A stretch of DNA of 14,803 bases from Bacilli bacterium. Its GTDB lineage: Bacteria > Bacillota_I > Bacilli_A > RF39 > UBA660. Shown here in pieces: positions 7,926 to 14,374 of this stretch. Within the stretch, counting starts at the first letter, position 1. Every line of letters begins with the position of its first letter. The stretch spans positions 1-14,803 of the forward strand of contig JAFZPS010000004.1 in NCBI GenBank assembly GCA_017550205.1, read 5' to 3'. A program made the position numbers and the translations under genes. The notes below the pieces were generated by a model that saw only the letters and a program-made list of their open reading frames with translations, had not been told where the DNA came from and ran no database searches.

Positions 7926-7954
7926 TTGATAAAATATAGATTTATTAGTATAAT
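7926..7954 (+). promoter_or_regulatory. Promoter of herA
   Basis: TTGATA (7926-7931), a 17-base spacer and TATAAT (7949-7954). It begins one base after the terminator T run, so herA is likely a separate transcription unit. AGGGG at 7981-7985 is the ribosome site. Confidence 0.8.
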
Positions 7955-7990
7955 TCTATATAGAATAGGAAAGTATAAAGAGGGGATATT

Positions 7991-10054
7991 ATGTTTGATA
8001 AGATTACATATATTAGTGATGATTCTTGTACTGTTAAATTAAGAGAAGATGAAGAAATTACTATTAATTTAATGAATTTACATTTAATATTTGAAGATAA
8101 TACTAAGAAGATACTTGCAGAAGTAGATGATTTAGATGGTAAAAGTTTAAAAGCGAGATTTTTAGGAGAAATTGTAGGGGATAAGTTAATTGGTGGTACT
8201 ATTCGTAAACCTAGTATGGATGCTAAGATAAGAGTAATTGATAAAACAGAAATACCTCTAATTACTGGAAATGATACAGATGGTTATATGAAACTTGGTG
8301 TTAGTCCTTTCTATGATGAATATCCTGTATATTTAGATGTTAATAGTTTCTTTAGTAATCATTTTGCTATATTTGGTAATACTGGTAGTGGTAAATCTTG
8401 TGGTACTGCTAGATTATTTCAAAATATGTTTCATGATCAAAGATTAAATCCTTATAAAGCAAACATATTTATATTTGATTCTTCAGGTGAATATTATAGT
8501 GCTTTTAACAATATAAATAGTATTAATCCTAAATATAATTATAGATATATAAGTACTAATGAAACTGATGGAATAGGAGAAAAATTAAGATTACCAATAT
8601 ATTTATTAAACAAAGATGATTTAGCACTTTTATTACAATGTACTAGTCATTCTCAATTACCTATAATAGAGAGAATGTTGAAACTTGCTTTAGTATTTAG
8701 TCAAAATGATTTAGAAGCAGATTCTTATAAGAATTATTTAATAGCTAAAGCTATTATGACTATTTTATATACTAATGAAACTGCTCCTAATAAGAGAAAT
8801 GAAATATTTAGTATATTGGCAAGTTGTTCTACTAAACAATTTAATTTAGAAGCACCTGTTCAAGGTGTTGGTTATGTTCGTAAGTTTAGAGAATGTTTCT
8901 TAATAGATAATTCTGGTAATTTTACTGAAAGTGTTTTATTAACAGAATATGTTAATTCATTTATAAAAGATGAGTATGAAGATTATGAACCTAAGACTGG
9001 GGTATTCTATGATTTAGATACATTAGAAAAAGCATTAAACTTTACTTTAATTAGTGAAGGTTGGTTAAGAAATGAACAAACTTATGGAGATTCAGTTACT
9101 TTAAAAGTTAGATTACATGATTTAATAATAGGTGAGAATGCTAAATATTTTGATGTTAAAGAATATATGTCTTTAGATAAATATTTATCATCACTATTAA
9201 TTAAAGATGGTAATAAGTATCAAATTGTTAATATTAATTTAAATGATATAGATGATGAATTTGCTAAAGTATTGACTAAAATTTATTCTAGATTAATATT
9301 TGATTTTTCTAAGAGTTTAAAGAAAAGAGGAAGTATACCATTCCATATAGTTTTAGAGGAGGCTCATAGATATATTCAAAATGATCGTGATAGATTCTTA
9401 TTTGGATATAATATATTTGAGAGAATTGCTAAAGAAGGAAGAAAGTATGGAGTAATACTAGGAATAATTACACAAAGACCAGTAGAACTTTCTGATAATG
9501 TTATTTCTCAATGTACTAATTTCTTAATATTTAAGATTAATCATCCTATGGATCTAGATTATATACGTAAGACAATACCTCATATTACAGATGATATTAT
9601 AGAAAAACAAAAAGCATTACAAGCAGGTACTTGTTTAGGATTTGGTTTAGGATTTAGAATACCTTTAATAGTTAAAATGAAAATGCCTGATCCTTCTCCA
9701 TTATCAGGTAACTGTGATGTTGTTAAGATATGGAAAGATATTGTTAGTGAAACTCCAACTCCTAAAGTAGAACCTATTACTACACCAGTAGTTCCTAGTG
9801 AACCTATTATGCAACCTGTTAATGATGTAGTAGTAGAAATACCTAAGGTACCTGTAGTTAATACAGAACCAGAAGTTGAAGAAAAGTTTGATGATTCATT
9901 TATAGTTAGAGAAGTACCAGATACTGAACCGGGTGCTATAGGTGAAATAGCTGATGTACAAATTAATAGTCAAGGAATGAGTGAAGTAGAAACATCACCA
10001 ACATTAGTAATAGAAGATTATGATGATGATGTAGATGACTTTGAAGATGAATAA
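7991..10054 (+). CDS. HerA/DUF87-type hexameric ATPase (putative DNA translocase)
   Basis: HerA ATPases are FtsK-related ring translocases that drive DNA in end-resection or defence complexes, usually with a nuclease partner such as NurA. The 687-aa protein has a beta-rich N-terminus (~1-110, fits a HAS-barrel), Walker A GNTGSGKS (129-136), the HerA signature DSSGEY (163-168), a long helical insertion (~205-400), Walker B FHIVLEEAH (451-459) and the TQRP motif (494-497). The last ~100 residues are a low-complexity tail, first Pro/Val/Thr-rich, then strongly acidic (EDYDDDVDDFEDE), probably disordered. No NurA, SIR2 or other nuclease gene is adjacent. The gene lies between ylxM and ffh with its own promoter and terminator. 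AGA dominates among Arg codons as in its neighbours, so there is no codon sign of recent transfer. The natural substrate is unknown. Confidence 0.9.
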   Translation: MFDKITYISDDSCTVKLREDEEITINLMNLHLIFEDNTKKILAEVDDLDGKSLKARFLGEIVGDKLIGGTIRKPSMDAKIRVIDKTEIPLITGNDTDGYMKLGVSPFYDEYPVYLDVNSFFSNHFAIFGNTGSGKSCGTARLFQNMFHDQRLNPYKANIFIFDSSGEYYSAFNNINSINPKYNYRYISTNETDGIGEKLRLPIYLLNKDDLALLLQCTSHSQLPIIERMLKLALVFSQNDLEADSYKNYLIAKAIMTILYTNETAPNKRNEIFSILASCSTKQFNLEAPVQGVGYVRKFRECFLIDNSGNFTESVLLTEYVNSFIKDEYEDYEPKTGVFYDLDTLEKALNFTLISEGWLRNEQTYGDSVTLKVRLHDLIIGENAKYFDVKEYMSLDKYLSSLLIKDGNKYQIVNINLNDIDDEFAKVLTKIYSRLIFDFSKSLKKRGSIPFHIVLEEAHRYIQNDRDRFLFGYNIFERIAKEGRKYGVILGIITQRPVELSDNVISQCTNFLIFKINHPMDLDYIRKTIPHITDDIIEKQKALQAGTCLGFGLGFRIPLIVKMKMPDPSPLSGNCDVVKIWKDIVSETPTPKVEPITTPVVPSEPIMQPVNDVVVEIPKVPVVNTEPEVEEKFDDSFIVREVPDTEPGAIGEIADVQINSQGMSEVETSPTLVIEDYDDDVDDFEDE

Positions 10055-10080
10055 AATAGTGGAAACACTATTTTTTCTTT
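10054..10080 (+). terminator. Terminator of herA
   Basis: AAATAGTG (10054-10061) pairs with CACTATTT (10066-10073) around a GAAA tetraloop, then a T-rich run. The stem starts on the last base of the stop codon. Confidence 0.92.
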
Positions 10081-10088
10081 TATAAAGA

Positions 10089-10097
10089 TGTTATAAT
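10089..10097 (+). promoter_or_regulatory. Extended -10 promoter of ffh
   Basis: TGTTATAAT is a TGn extended -10 followed 18 bases later by the ffh start codon. The expected -35 position falls in the terminator of herA and has no good hexamer. Confidence 0.65.
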
Positions 10098-10115
10098 AAG
10101 AAACAGGTGATATGT

Positions 10116-11423
10116 ATGTTTGAAACATTAGGTGATAGATTACAAAATGCTATACATAAAATTAAGGGTTATGGGAAAATAACAGAAGATAATATCTCTG
10201 ATATGATGAGAGAGATTAGATTAGCTCTATTAGAAGCAGATGTTAACTATACTGTTGTTAAAGAGTTTACTAATACAGTTAAAGAAAAGGCACTTGGTGA
10301 AGAAGTAGCTTCTTCAATTAATCCTGGTGATTTATTTGTAAAGATTGTTAAAGATGAATTAACAGAATTATTAGGTGGAGAAAAAGAAGAATTAAATATG
10401 CAAGGTAATCCTGCAATATTAATGCTAGTAGGTCTTCAAGGTTCAGGTAAAACTACTACTATTGGAAAATTAGCTAATTTCTTAAGAAAGAAACATGCTA
10501 AAAAACCATTATTAGTAGCATGTGACGTGTATCGTCCTGCAGCAATTGATCAATTAATTACTTTAGGTAAACAATTAAATATAGAAGTATATGAAGAAGG
10601 TAAAAAAGATCCTGTAGAAATAGCTAAGAATGCTATAGAGTATGCTAAAGAAAACAAGTATGATTATGTATTAATAGATACTGCAGGTAGACTTCATATT
10701 GATGAAGAATTAATGAAAGAGTTACAAAATATAACTGAAGAAGTTAAACCACAAGAAACACTATTAGTAATAGATTCTATGATGGGTCAAGATGCTATTA
10801 ATGTAATTACTGGGTTTAATGATCAATTAAAATTAACTGGTGTTATTTTAACTAAGTTAGATGGAGATACTAGAGGTGGTGTAGCATTATCAGTAAGACA
10901 TTTAACTAGTGTACCTATAAAGTTTATTGGTGTTAGTGAAAAACTTGATGGACTAGATAGTTTTGATCCAGAAAGAATGGCTGGTAGAATCTTAGGAATG
11001 GGAGATATTATATCTCTTGTAGAAAAGGCTACTGAAAGTATAGATGAAAAAGAAGCAGAAAAGACTGCTAAGAGAATGCAAGAAGGTAAATTTGATTTAG
11101 AAGACTTCTTATCTACTATGAAACAAATGAAGAAACTAGGACCACTTGAGAATTTATTAAAATTAGTTCCGGGTGCTAGTAAAATGGGATTAAATAATAT
11201 AAAGATTGATCCTAAACAAATGGCTCATATAGAAGCAATAGTTTTATCAATGACACCTCGTGAAAGAAGAAATCCAGATATTATTAAAGCTAGTAGAAAA
11301 ACAAGAATAGCAGCTGGTTCTGGTACTTCAGTACAAGAAGTAAATAAACTATTAACTCAGTTTGAACAAATGAAGAAAATGATGAAACAAATGAGTAATG
11401 GAAATATGAAATTACCATTCTAA
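10116..11423 (+). CDS. ffh: Signal recognition particle protein Ffh (SRP54)
   Basis: Ffh binds the 4.5S RNA and nascent signal sequences, and with FtsY delivers ribosomes to the membrane. The 435-aa product has an N domain (1-~90), a G domain with GLQGSGKTTT (106-115), DVYRPAAIDQL (137-147), DTAGR (188-192) and TKLD (246-249), and a Met-rich M domain (~300-435) with the RNA-binding stretch around RRNPDIIKASRKTRIAAGSG. The frame is open to a GTG at 10107, but that GTG is part of the AGGTGAT ribosome site (10105-10111), so the ATG at 10116 is the start and gives the standard MFETLGDRL. The C-terminus is short (MSNGNMKLPF), somewhat reduced against the ~445-450 aa of many relatives. Confidence 0.98.
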   Translation: MFETLGDRLQNAIHKIKGYGKITEDNISDMMREIRLALLEADVNYTVVKEFTNTVKEKALGEEVASSINPGDLFVKIVKDELTELLGGEKEELNMQGNPAILMLVGLQGSGKTTTIGKLANFLRKKHAKKPLLVACDVYRPAAIDQLITLGKQLNIEVYEEGKKDPVEIAKNAIEYAKENKYDYVLIDTAGRLHIDEELMKELQNITEEVKPQETLLVIDSMMGQDAINVITGFNDQLKLTGVILTKLDGDTRGGVALSVRHLTSVPIKFIGVSEKLDGLDSFDPERMAGRILGMGDIISLVEKATESIDEKEAEKTAKRMQEGKFDLEDFLSTMKQMKKLGPLENLLKLVPGASKMGLNNIKIDPKQMAHIEAIVLSMTPRERRNPDIIKASRKTRIAAGSGTSVQEVNKLLTQFEQMKKMMKQMSNGNMKLPF

Positions 11424-11446
11424 AAGAAGAGAAATCTTCTTTTTTT
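11422..11446 (+). terminator. Terminator of ffh
   Basis: A 9-bp stem (11422-11430 with 11435-11443) with a GAAA tetraloop, then T run. It begins within the stop codon. The core is repeated almost exactly at 12293-12316. Confidence 0.93.
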
Positions 11447-11447
11447 G
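11424..11447 (+). repeat. Direct repeat copy 1 (terminator sequence)
   Basis: These 24 bases recur identically at 12293-12316. They consist of the AAGAAGA/TCTTCTT hairpin with GAAA loop, T run and a final G. The two copies bracket the two-gene unit 11577-12283. Confidence 0.7.
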
Positions 11448-11530
11448 TGTCATGATAATAATACAACAATGGAGTAGTTAAATACTAGAAATAGTTAGTG
11501 TAAACAAATATTTTGGTGTGTAAAATCGTT

Positions 11531-11558
11531 CATACTTTTTATAAAGGTATGCTATAAT
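11531..11558 (+). promoter_or_regulatory. Extended -10 promoter with overlapping inverted repeat
   Basis: TGCTATAAT (11550-11558) is an extended -10 with a poor -35. CATAC (11531-11535) and GTATG (11547-11551) form an imperfect inverted repeat across the spacer, extendable to CATACTTT/AAAGGTATG with one bulged base. This could be a repressor operator, or coincidence in AT-rich DNA. About 100 bases before this (11448-11530) hold no gene that I can see. Confidence 0.6.
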
Positions 11559-11576
11559 GCTATTAGGAGTGGTTTT

Positions 11577-12038
11577 ATGAAAAATACTAATGAAGAAAAA
11601 AGATATAAGATTGAAAAGATTGAATCAGGAATAAAAAACGCAGCTTTATATGAATGTGCTAAAACAGCAATGTATATAGGATTATTTGCTGCAGCGGGTA
11701 CTGTAAGTAATGTATTAACTAAAGATTATAATATGGATTTAAGGACTAAGTATGCTCCTATGTATGAACAGGTAATTGGATGTATTCTTTATGCGACTTC
11801 GCTTATTTCTGCTGTCGGAACTTTTAAAGGATTAATTGGTTTGTTCGAATTGCCTTTTTTAGCCAAAAGTGTAAAGGAATCAAGAAAACGTGGAGAAGAA
11901 TCAGTGAGTTTTAAGCAATTAGATTATGAGGAAGGTCCTGTTTTTGATCAAAGAGAAAGATTACAAAAAGTAATTTTGAGTGGTTTTTTTGAAGAAGATA
12001 AAGAAACTATTAGTGAAGGAGATACAAAGAAGAGATGA
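11577..12038 (+). CDS. Hypothetical protein with two membrane helices, 153 aa
   Basis: Not recognised. A basic N-terminal ~20 residues precede two probable membrane helices (about 24-46 and 66-90) joined by a ~20-residue loop, followed by a ~60-residue charged, soluble C-terminal tail. The helices are Ala/Gly-rich (LFAAAGTVSNVL). The start has AGGAGTGG upstream. The gene uses more GC-rich codons and CG dinucleotides (for example GCG, CGT, TTCG, GTCGG) than ffh or herA, a qualitative hint of different origin. It overlaps the next gene by ATGA, so the two are translationally coupled. Confidence 0.8.
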   Translation: MKNTNEEKRYKIEKIESGIKNAALYECAKTAMYIGLFAAAGTVSNVLTKDYNMDLRTKYAPMYEQVIGCILYATSLISAVGTFKGLIGLFELPFLAKSVKESRKRGEESVSFKQLDYEEGPVFDQRERLQKVILSGFFEEDKETISEGDTKKR

Positions 12039-12283
12039 AAGTAAAAGATTTAGTTAGTCTTAGTGATAAAAATAAGTATGTAGTTGTTCAAAAAATAGAT
12101 TACGAAGGAAAAACTTATTATTATTTAGTTGATATAGAAAAAAATGAAAATATTAAATTTGGTTATCAAGACAATGATGAATTTGTGGAAGTAACAGATT
12201 CAAGTTTATTAGAAAAGCTTATTCCTATATTTGGAAAACAGGCTTTAAAAATTCTTAATGATGCTATTGAAAATAAGGAATAA
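12035..12283 (+). CDS. Small soluble hypothetical protein, 82 aa
   Basis: Not recognised by name. The first ~55 residues look like a small beta-rich fold (KYVVVQKIDYEGKTYYYLVDIEKNENIKFGY), reminiscent of short cytoplasmic proteins encoded near integrative or phage genes in Firmicutes, but I cannot assign a family. The C-terminal ~25 residues are probably a helix. It overlaps the membrane-protein gene by 4 bases (ATGA). The upstream GGAG (12018-12021) is far from the start, so re-initiation after the preceding stop is likely. Confidence 0.8.
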   Translation: MKVKDLVSLSDKNKYVVVQKIDYEGKTYYYLVDIEKNENIKFGYQDNDEFVEVTDSSLLEKLIPIFGKQALKILNDAIENKE

Positions 12284-12292
12284 TAAAATGTT

Positions 12293-12316
12293 AAGAAGAG
12301 AAATCTTCTTTTTTTG
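12293..12316 (+). terminator. Terminator of the two-gene unit (direct repeat copy 2)
   Basis: AAGAAGA (12293-12299), GAAA loop, TCTTCTT (12304-12310), then T run. It is identical over 24 bases to 11424-11447 behind ffh. Confidence 0.92.
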
Positions 12317-12325
12317 TTTTATGTA

Positions 12326-12355
12326 TTGACAAGTATACTTTGCAAGTGATATATT
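12326..12355 (+). promoter_or_regulatory. Promoter of the DUF6442-like/Xre operon
   Basis: TTGACA (12326-12331), an 18-base spacer and TATATT (12350-12355). The proposed operator O1 starts at the last base of the -35 box. Confidence 0.75.
12330..12342. promoter_or_regulatory. Operator O1 for the Xre repressor (predicted)
   Basis: The palindrome AAGTATACTT (12331-12340), extended to CAAGTATACTTTG, covers the end of the -35 box and the spacer. Its half-site CAAGT recurs at 12343-12347 and in O2. Binding there would block RNA polymerase. Confidence 0.6.
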
Positions 12356-12362
12356 AATATTA

Positions 12363-12376
12363 CCAAGTAAACTTGG
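12363..12376. promoter_or_regulatory. Operator O2 for the Xre repressor (predicted)
   Basis: CCAAGT-AA-ACTTGG is an inverted repeat with perfect 6-base arms, matching O1 (CAAGT-AT-ACTT). It lies just downstream of the -10 box, 4 bases before the ribosome site. Confidence 0.65.
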
Positions 12377-12389
12377 CATGGAGGGAATT

Positions 12390-12710
12390 ATGAAAAAAGA
12401 AGAAATTTTAGAAAAAAGTAAAAAAGATAATAAGAATAAAGATATGTATTGTATCCAAGTAGAAGCAAAAGGTGCTAATTACGCAGGAATAACAATGCTA
12501 ATATTAGCATTCATTTACTATACTTATGAAATAATGCAAGGAAAAGGATCTAATCCAGCATTATATTCAATAATTACTATTTATAATGCTGTATTATATG
12601 GATATAAAGCAGTTAAGATTAAAGATAAAAGAGGATTATGGATTGCTACTTCTGTTATTTGGGGATTACTTACTGTAATGTTAATACTTAGTTATTTTAA
12701 GGTAATCTAA
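12390..12710 (+). CDS. DUF6442-like small membrane protein
   Basis: The 106-aa protein resembles the DUF6442 family, which in Firmicutes is typically encoded next to a small Xre regulator. It has an N-terminal MKKEEILEKSKKDN, a short soluble segment (MYCIQVEAKGANY), then three predicted membrane helices (about 31-48, 56-74, 84-102). The family's function is unknown to me. The frame opens at an ATG at 12378, but GGAGGG (12380-12385) lies just downstream of it, so the ATG at 12390 is the true start. The next gene begins one base after its stop, forming a two-gene operon. Confidence 0.8.
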   Translation: MKKEEILEKSKKDNKNKDMYCIQVEAKGANYAGITMLILAFIYYTYEIMQGKGSNPALYSIITIYNAVLYGYKAVKIKDKRGLWIATSVIWGLLTVMLILSYFKVI

Positions 12711-12711
12711 T

Positions 12712-12918
12712 ATGAAGAGTGAATTAGTATTAAAAAACAAACTAAAGGAAGTAAGAGCTGAAAAAAAGATTTCTCAACAAGAATTAGCTGATATGGTGGG
12801 AGTTTCTAGAAATACTATTAGTTCTTTAGAAACAGGTCAATATGAACCAACTGCTAAATTAGCACTAGTTTTGGCTATTGCTTTAGATATGAAGTTTGAA
12901 GAGTTATTTTACTTTTAA
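12712..12918 (+). CDS. Xre-family HTH transcriptional regulator, 68 aa
   Basis: A compact Cro/CI-type DNA-binding protein consisting almost only of the HTH domain (about residues 7-62). The core SQQELADMVGVSRNTISSLETGQYEPT contains the two HTH helices and the conserved ExG turn. Short proteins of this kind act as dimers and usually repress their own operon. The two matching inverted repeats at the operon promoter are the obvious candidate targets. It is coupled to the membrane-protein gene by a 1-base gap and ends in a terminator that shares its stop codon. Confidence 0.93.
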   Translation: MKSELVLKNKLKEVRAEKKISQQELADMVGVSRNTISSLETGQYEPTAKLALVLAIALDMKFEELFYF

Positions 12919-12928
12919 CTCTTTTTTT
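12899..12928 (+). terminator. Terminator of the Xre operon
   Basis: AAGAGTTA (12899-12906) pairs with TAACTCTT (12916-12923) around a 9-base loop, T run to 12928. The stop codon TAA is the first three bases of the 3' arm, so the last codons of the regulator encode the hairpin. Confidence 0.85.
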
Positions 12929-12929
12929 A

Positions 12930-12938
12930 TGCTATAAT
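12930..12938 (+). promoter_or_regulatory. Extended -10 promoter of the 227-aa gene
   Basis: TGCTATAAT, one base after the terminator T run. No separate -35; its expected place is inside the terminator loop. Confidence 0.65.
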
Positions 12939-12958
12939 AAATTTTGGGGAGCGGTATT

Positions 12959-13642
12959 ATGTATAAAATAGAGTTTAATGAAGAAATGACATTAGAAGGT
13001 ATTCTAGATAGTTTTAAGAATTTAAAAGAAGCAGAAATAGAAGCCTATATAGAAATTAATGGTATTAGAATATGTTCAAAAGATGAAAACTTTGAAGAAC
13101 AAATAAAAGAAGAATATACTAAGTATCATGAAAAAGATAAGAAAATTATAGAAGAAGAACAACCAAAAGAAGTTAAGAAAGAAATAGATAAAGAAGTTAA
13201 AATAGCTGGAGAAGAATGCTATGATTTTTTTAGTCTACAAAACAATAAAGAATTTCTATTTGAATTAAGCACAGTTCTTGAATATACAAAAGAAGAGTAT
13301 AAGAATGTAGTAATAACTTCAGCAGTATATAATTATGGACCAACAAATTATAAAAAAGTAGAGGAAAGAGATAAGCATTTAAACTATGAGGCAACTATAT
13401 TATTAATATTAGATGCATATGATAATGACGCTAGAAGACGCCTTGAAATTATGAAAATAATAAATGATGTAAGTACCGATGTTAAAGAATACACTAAATT
13501 TCATTTCGCTTTAGATGACGTAATAAGGTTCACTACGCGTGGTGAAGAATTGAAAAAACTATTATGCTTAGATATCTTAGATAAACCAACTGAAGCAAAA
13601 AAACAAGCATATGAAAAGATAAAAAAAGATAAACAGTCATAA
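12959..13642 (+). CDS. Hypothetical protein, 227 aa
   Basis: Not recognised. Residues 1-~45 form a small alpha/beta start, ~46-82 is a Lys/Glu-rich linker (probably helical or disordered), and ~83-215 is a mostly helical globular domain with NNKEFLFELSTVLEYTKEEYKN and DAYDNDARRRLEIMKIINDV. No membrane segment, signal peptide or metal-binding motif is visible. The frame is open to a TTG at 12944, but that lies at the ribosome site (GGGGAG, 12946-12951), so the ATG at 12959 is used. Codons with CG (GACGCT, CGCC, ACGCGT) are more frequent in its 3' half than in the housekeeping genes. It is monocistronic. Confidence 0.82.
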   Translation: MYKIEFNEEMTLEGILDSFKNLKEAEIEAYIEINGIRICSKDENFEEQIKEEYTKYHEKDKKIIEEEQPKEVKKEIDKEVKIAGEECYDFFSLQNNKEFLFELSTVLEYTKEEYKNVVITSAVYNYGPTNYKKVEERDKHLNYEATILLILDAYDNDARRRLEIMKIINDVSTDVKEYTKFHFALDDVIRFTTRGEELKKLLCLDILDKPTEAKKQAYEKIKKDKQS

Positions 13643-13654
13643 GACTGTTTTTTT
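13631..13654 (+). terminator. Terminator of the 227-aa gene
   Basis: AAACAGTC (13631-13638) pairs with GACTGTTT (13643-13650); the 4-base loop ATAA holds the TAA stop codon (13640-13642). T run follows. Confidence 0.92.
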
Positions 13655-13655
13655 A

Positions 13656-13664
13656 TGATAAAAT
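13656..13664 (+). promoter_or_regulatory. Possible extended -10 promoter of the Xre/zinc-ribbon gene
   Basis: TGATAAAAT directly after the terminator T run, in the same arrangement as at 12930 and 14375. The ~80-base leader to the start at 13744 holds no other feature I can name; a promoter closer to the gene is possible, as the leader is very AT-rich. Confidence 0.4.
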
Positions 13665-13743
13665 ATATATAACTCAACTAACAGTATGTGTTAATTATTT
13701 TTAATTTTTTATATACTTAAGTCATGAAAGGAGAGAAAAGTTC

Positions 13744-14352
13744 ATGGATTTAATTAAGATAGGAAAGTTTATTGCTGAATGTAGAAAGAGTAAGAGTATT
13801 ACTCAAGAACAATTAGCTGAAAAACTATATATTACAGATAGGGCTGTATCTAAATGGGAAAGAGGATTAAGTTTACCTGATGCAGATAAGATGCTAGATC
13901 TATGTAGTATTCTTGATATTAATGTAAATGAACTTCTTAATGGTGAAAAGATTAATATGAAAGATTATGAAAAGAAGACAGAAGAATTATTAGTAGAACT
14001 TGCTAAACAAGAAGAAAAGAAGAATAAAAGATTAATGATGGATATGTGGATAATTCTAATAACTGTATTTATATTTTATATAGGTATAATGACTTTAGCT
14101 TGTTATACATTGGAAGAAGGACCAATACTTGGAACTATTATATGTGTATCAACTATTATACTTGTAGCAGTATGTTTCTATGGATTAAAACTAGAAATAG
14201 ATGCTGGTTATTATGAATGTCATGATTGTCATCATAAATTTATACCTAAGTATTTTACTGCACTTATAACTCCACATATGTCTACAACAAGATTTCTTAA
14301 ATGTCCTAAGTGTGGTAAAAGAACTTGGTGTAAAAAAACTATGAGTAAATAA
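13744..14352 (+). CDS. Xre HTH regulator fused to two membrane helices and a zinc ribbon
   Basis: The 202-aa protein starts with a Cro/CI HTH (residues ~6-66; ITQEQLAEKLYITDRAVSKWERG, very typical of Firmicute Xre regulators). A charged linker (~70-98) follows, then two membrane helices (about 101-120 and 128-148), and a C-terminal Cys-rich unit with C159-x2-C162 and C187-x2-C190 (YECHDCHHKF ... CPKCGKRTW), a probable zinc ribbon. The HTH and the ribbon are on the same membrane side if both helices span. A membrane-tethered regulator that senses a signal is the natural reading, but inferred. AAAGGAGA (13727-13734) supports the ATG at 13744. Confidence 0.9.
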   Translation: MDLIKIGKFIAECRKSKSITQEQLAEKLYITDRAVSKWERGLSLPDADKMLDLCSILDINVNELLNGEKINMKDYEKKTEELLVELAKQEEKKNKRLMMDMWIILITVFIFYIGIMTLACYTLEEGPILGTIICVSTIILVAVCFYGLKLEIDAGYYECHDCHHKFIPKYFTALITPHMSTTRFLKCPKCGKRTWCKKTMSK

Positions 14353-14373
14353 AAGAGCATAGCTCTTTTTTTT
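14351..14373 (+). terminator. Terminator of the Xre/zinc-ribbon gene
   Basis: AAAAGAGC (14351-14358) pairs with GCTCTTTT (14362-14369) around a 3-base loop, T run to 14373. The stem starts within the stop codon. Confidence 0.9.
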
Positions 14374-14374
14374 A

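Noticed and set aside
7991..10054. HerA as part of an anti-phage defence system
   Set aside because: No effector or nuclease gene adjoins it, the neighbours are core SRP genes, and there is no mobile-element signature; defence is not supported by the window.
10107..10115. Upstream GTG start for ffh (and similar upstream starts at 6274, 4316, 12378, 12944 and 6239)
   Set aside because: In each case a good ribosome site overlaps or follows the upstream start and fits the next in-frame ATG, which also gives the family-typical N-terminus where known.
11448..11530. Gap behind ffh examined for a 4.5S (SRP) RNA or other small RNA
   Set aside because: No stable long hairpin or GNAR-type SRP core is visible; only AT-rich sequence leading to the next promoter.
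12035..12041. Possible TGA-as-Trp (mycoplasma) code, since only one gene ends in TGA
   Set aside because: Across all called genes no in-frame TGA occurs and Trp is TGG throughout. The single TGA stop at 12036-12038 would be followed at once by AAG TAA and so is not decisive alone, but the absence of internal TGA is.
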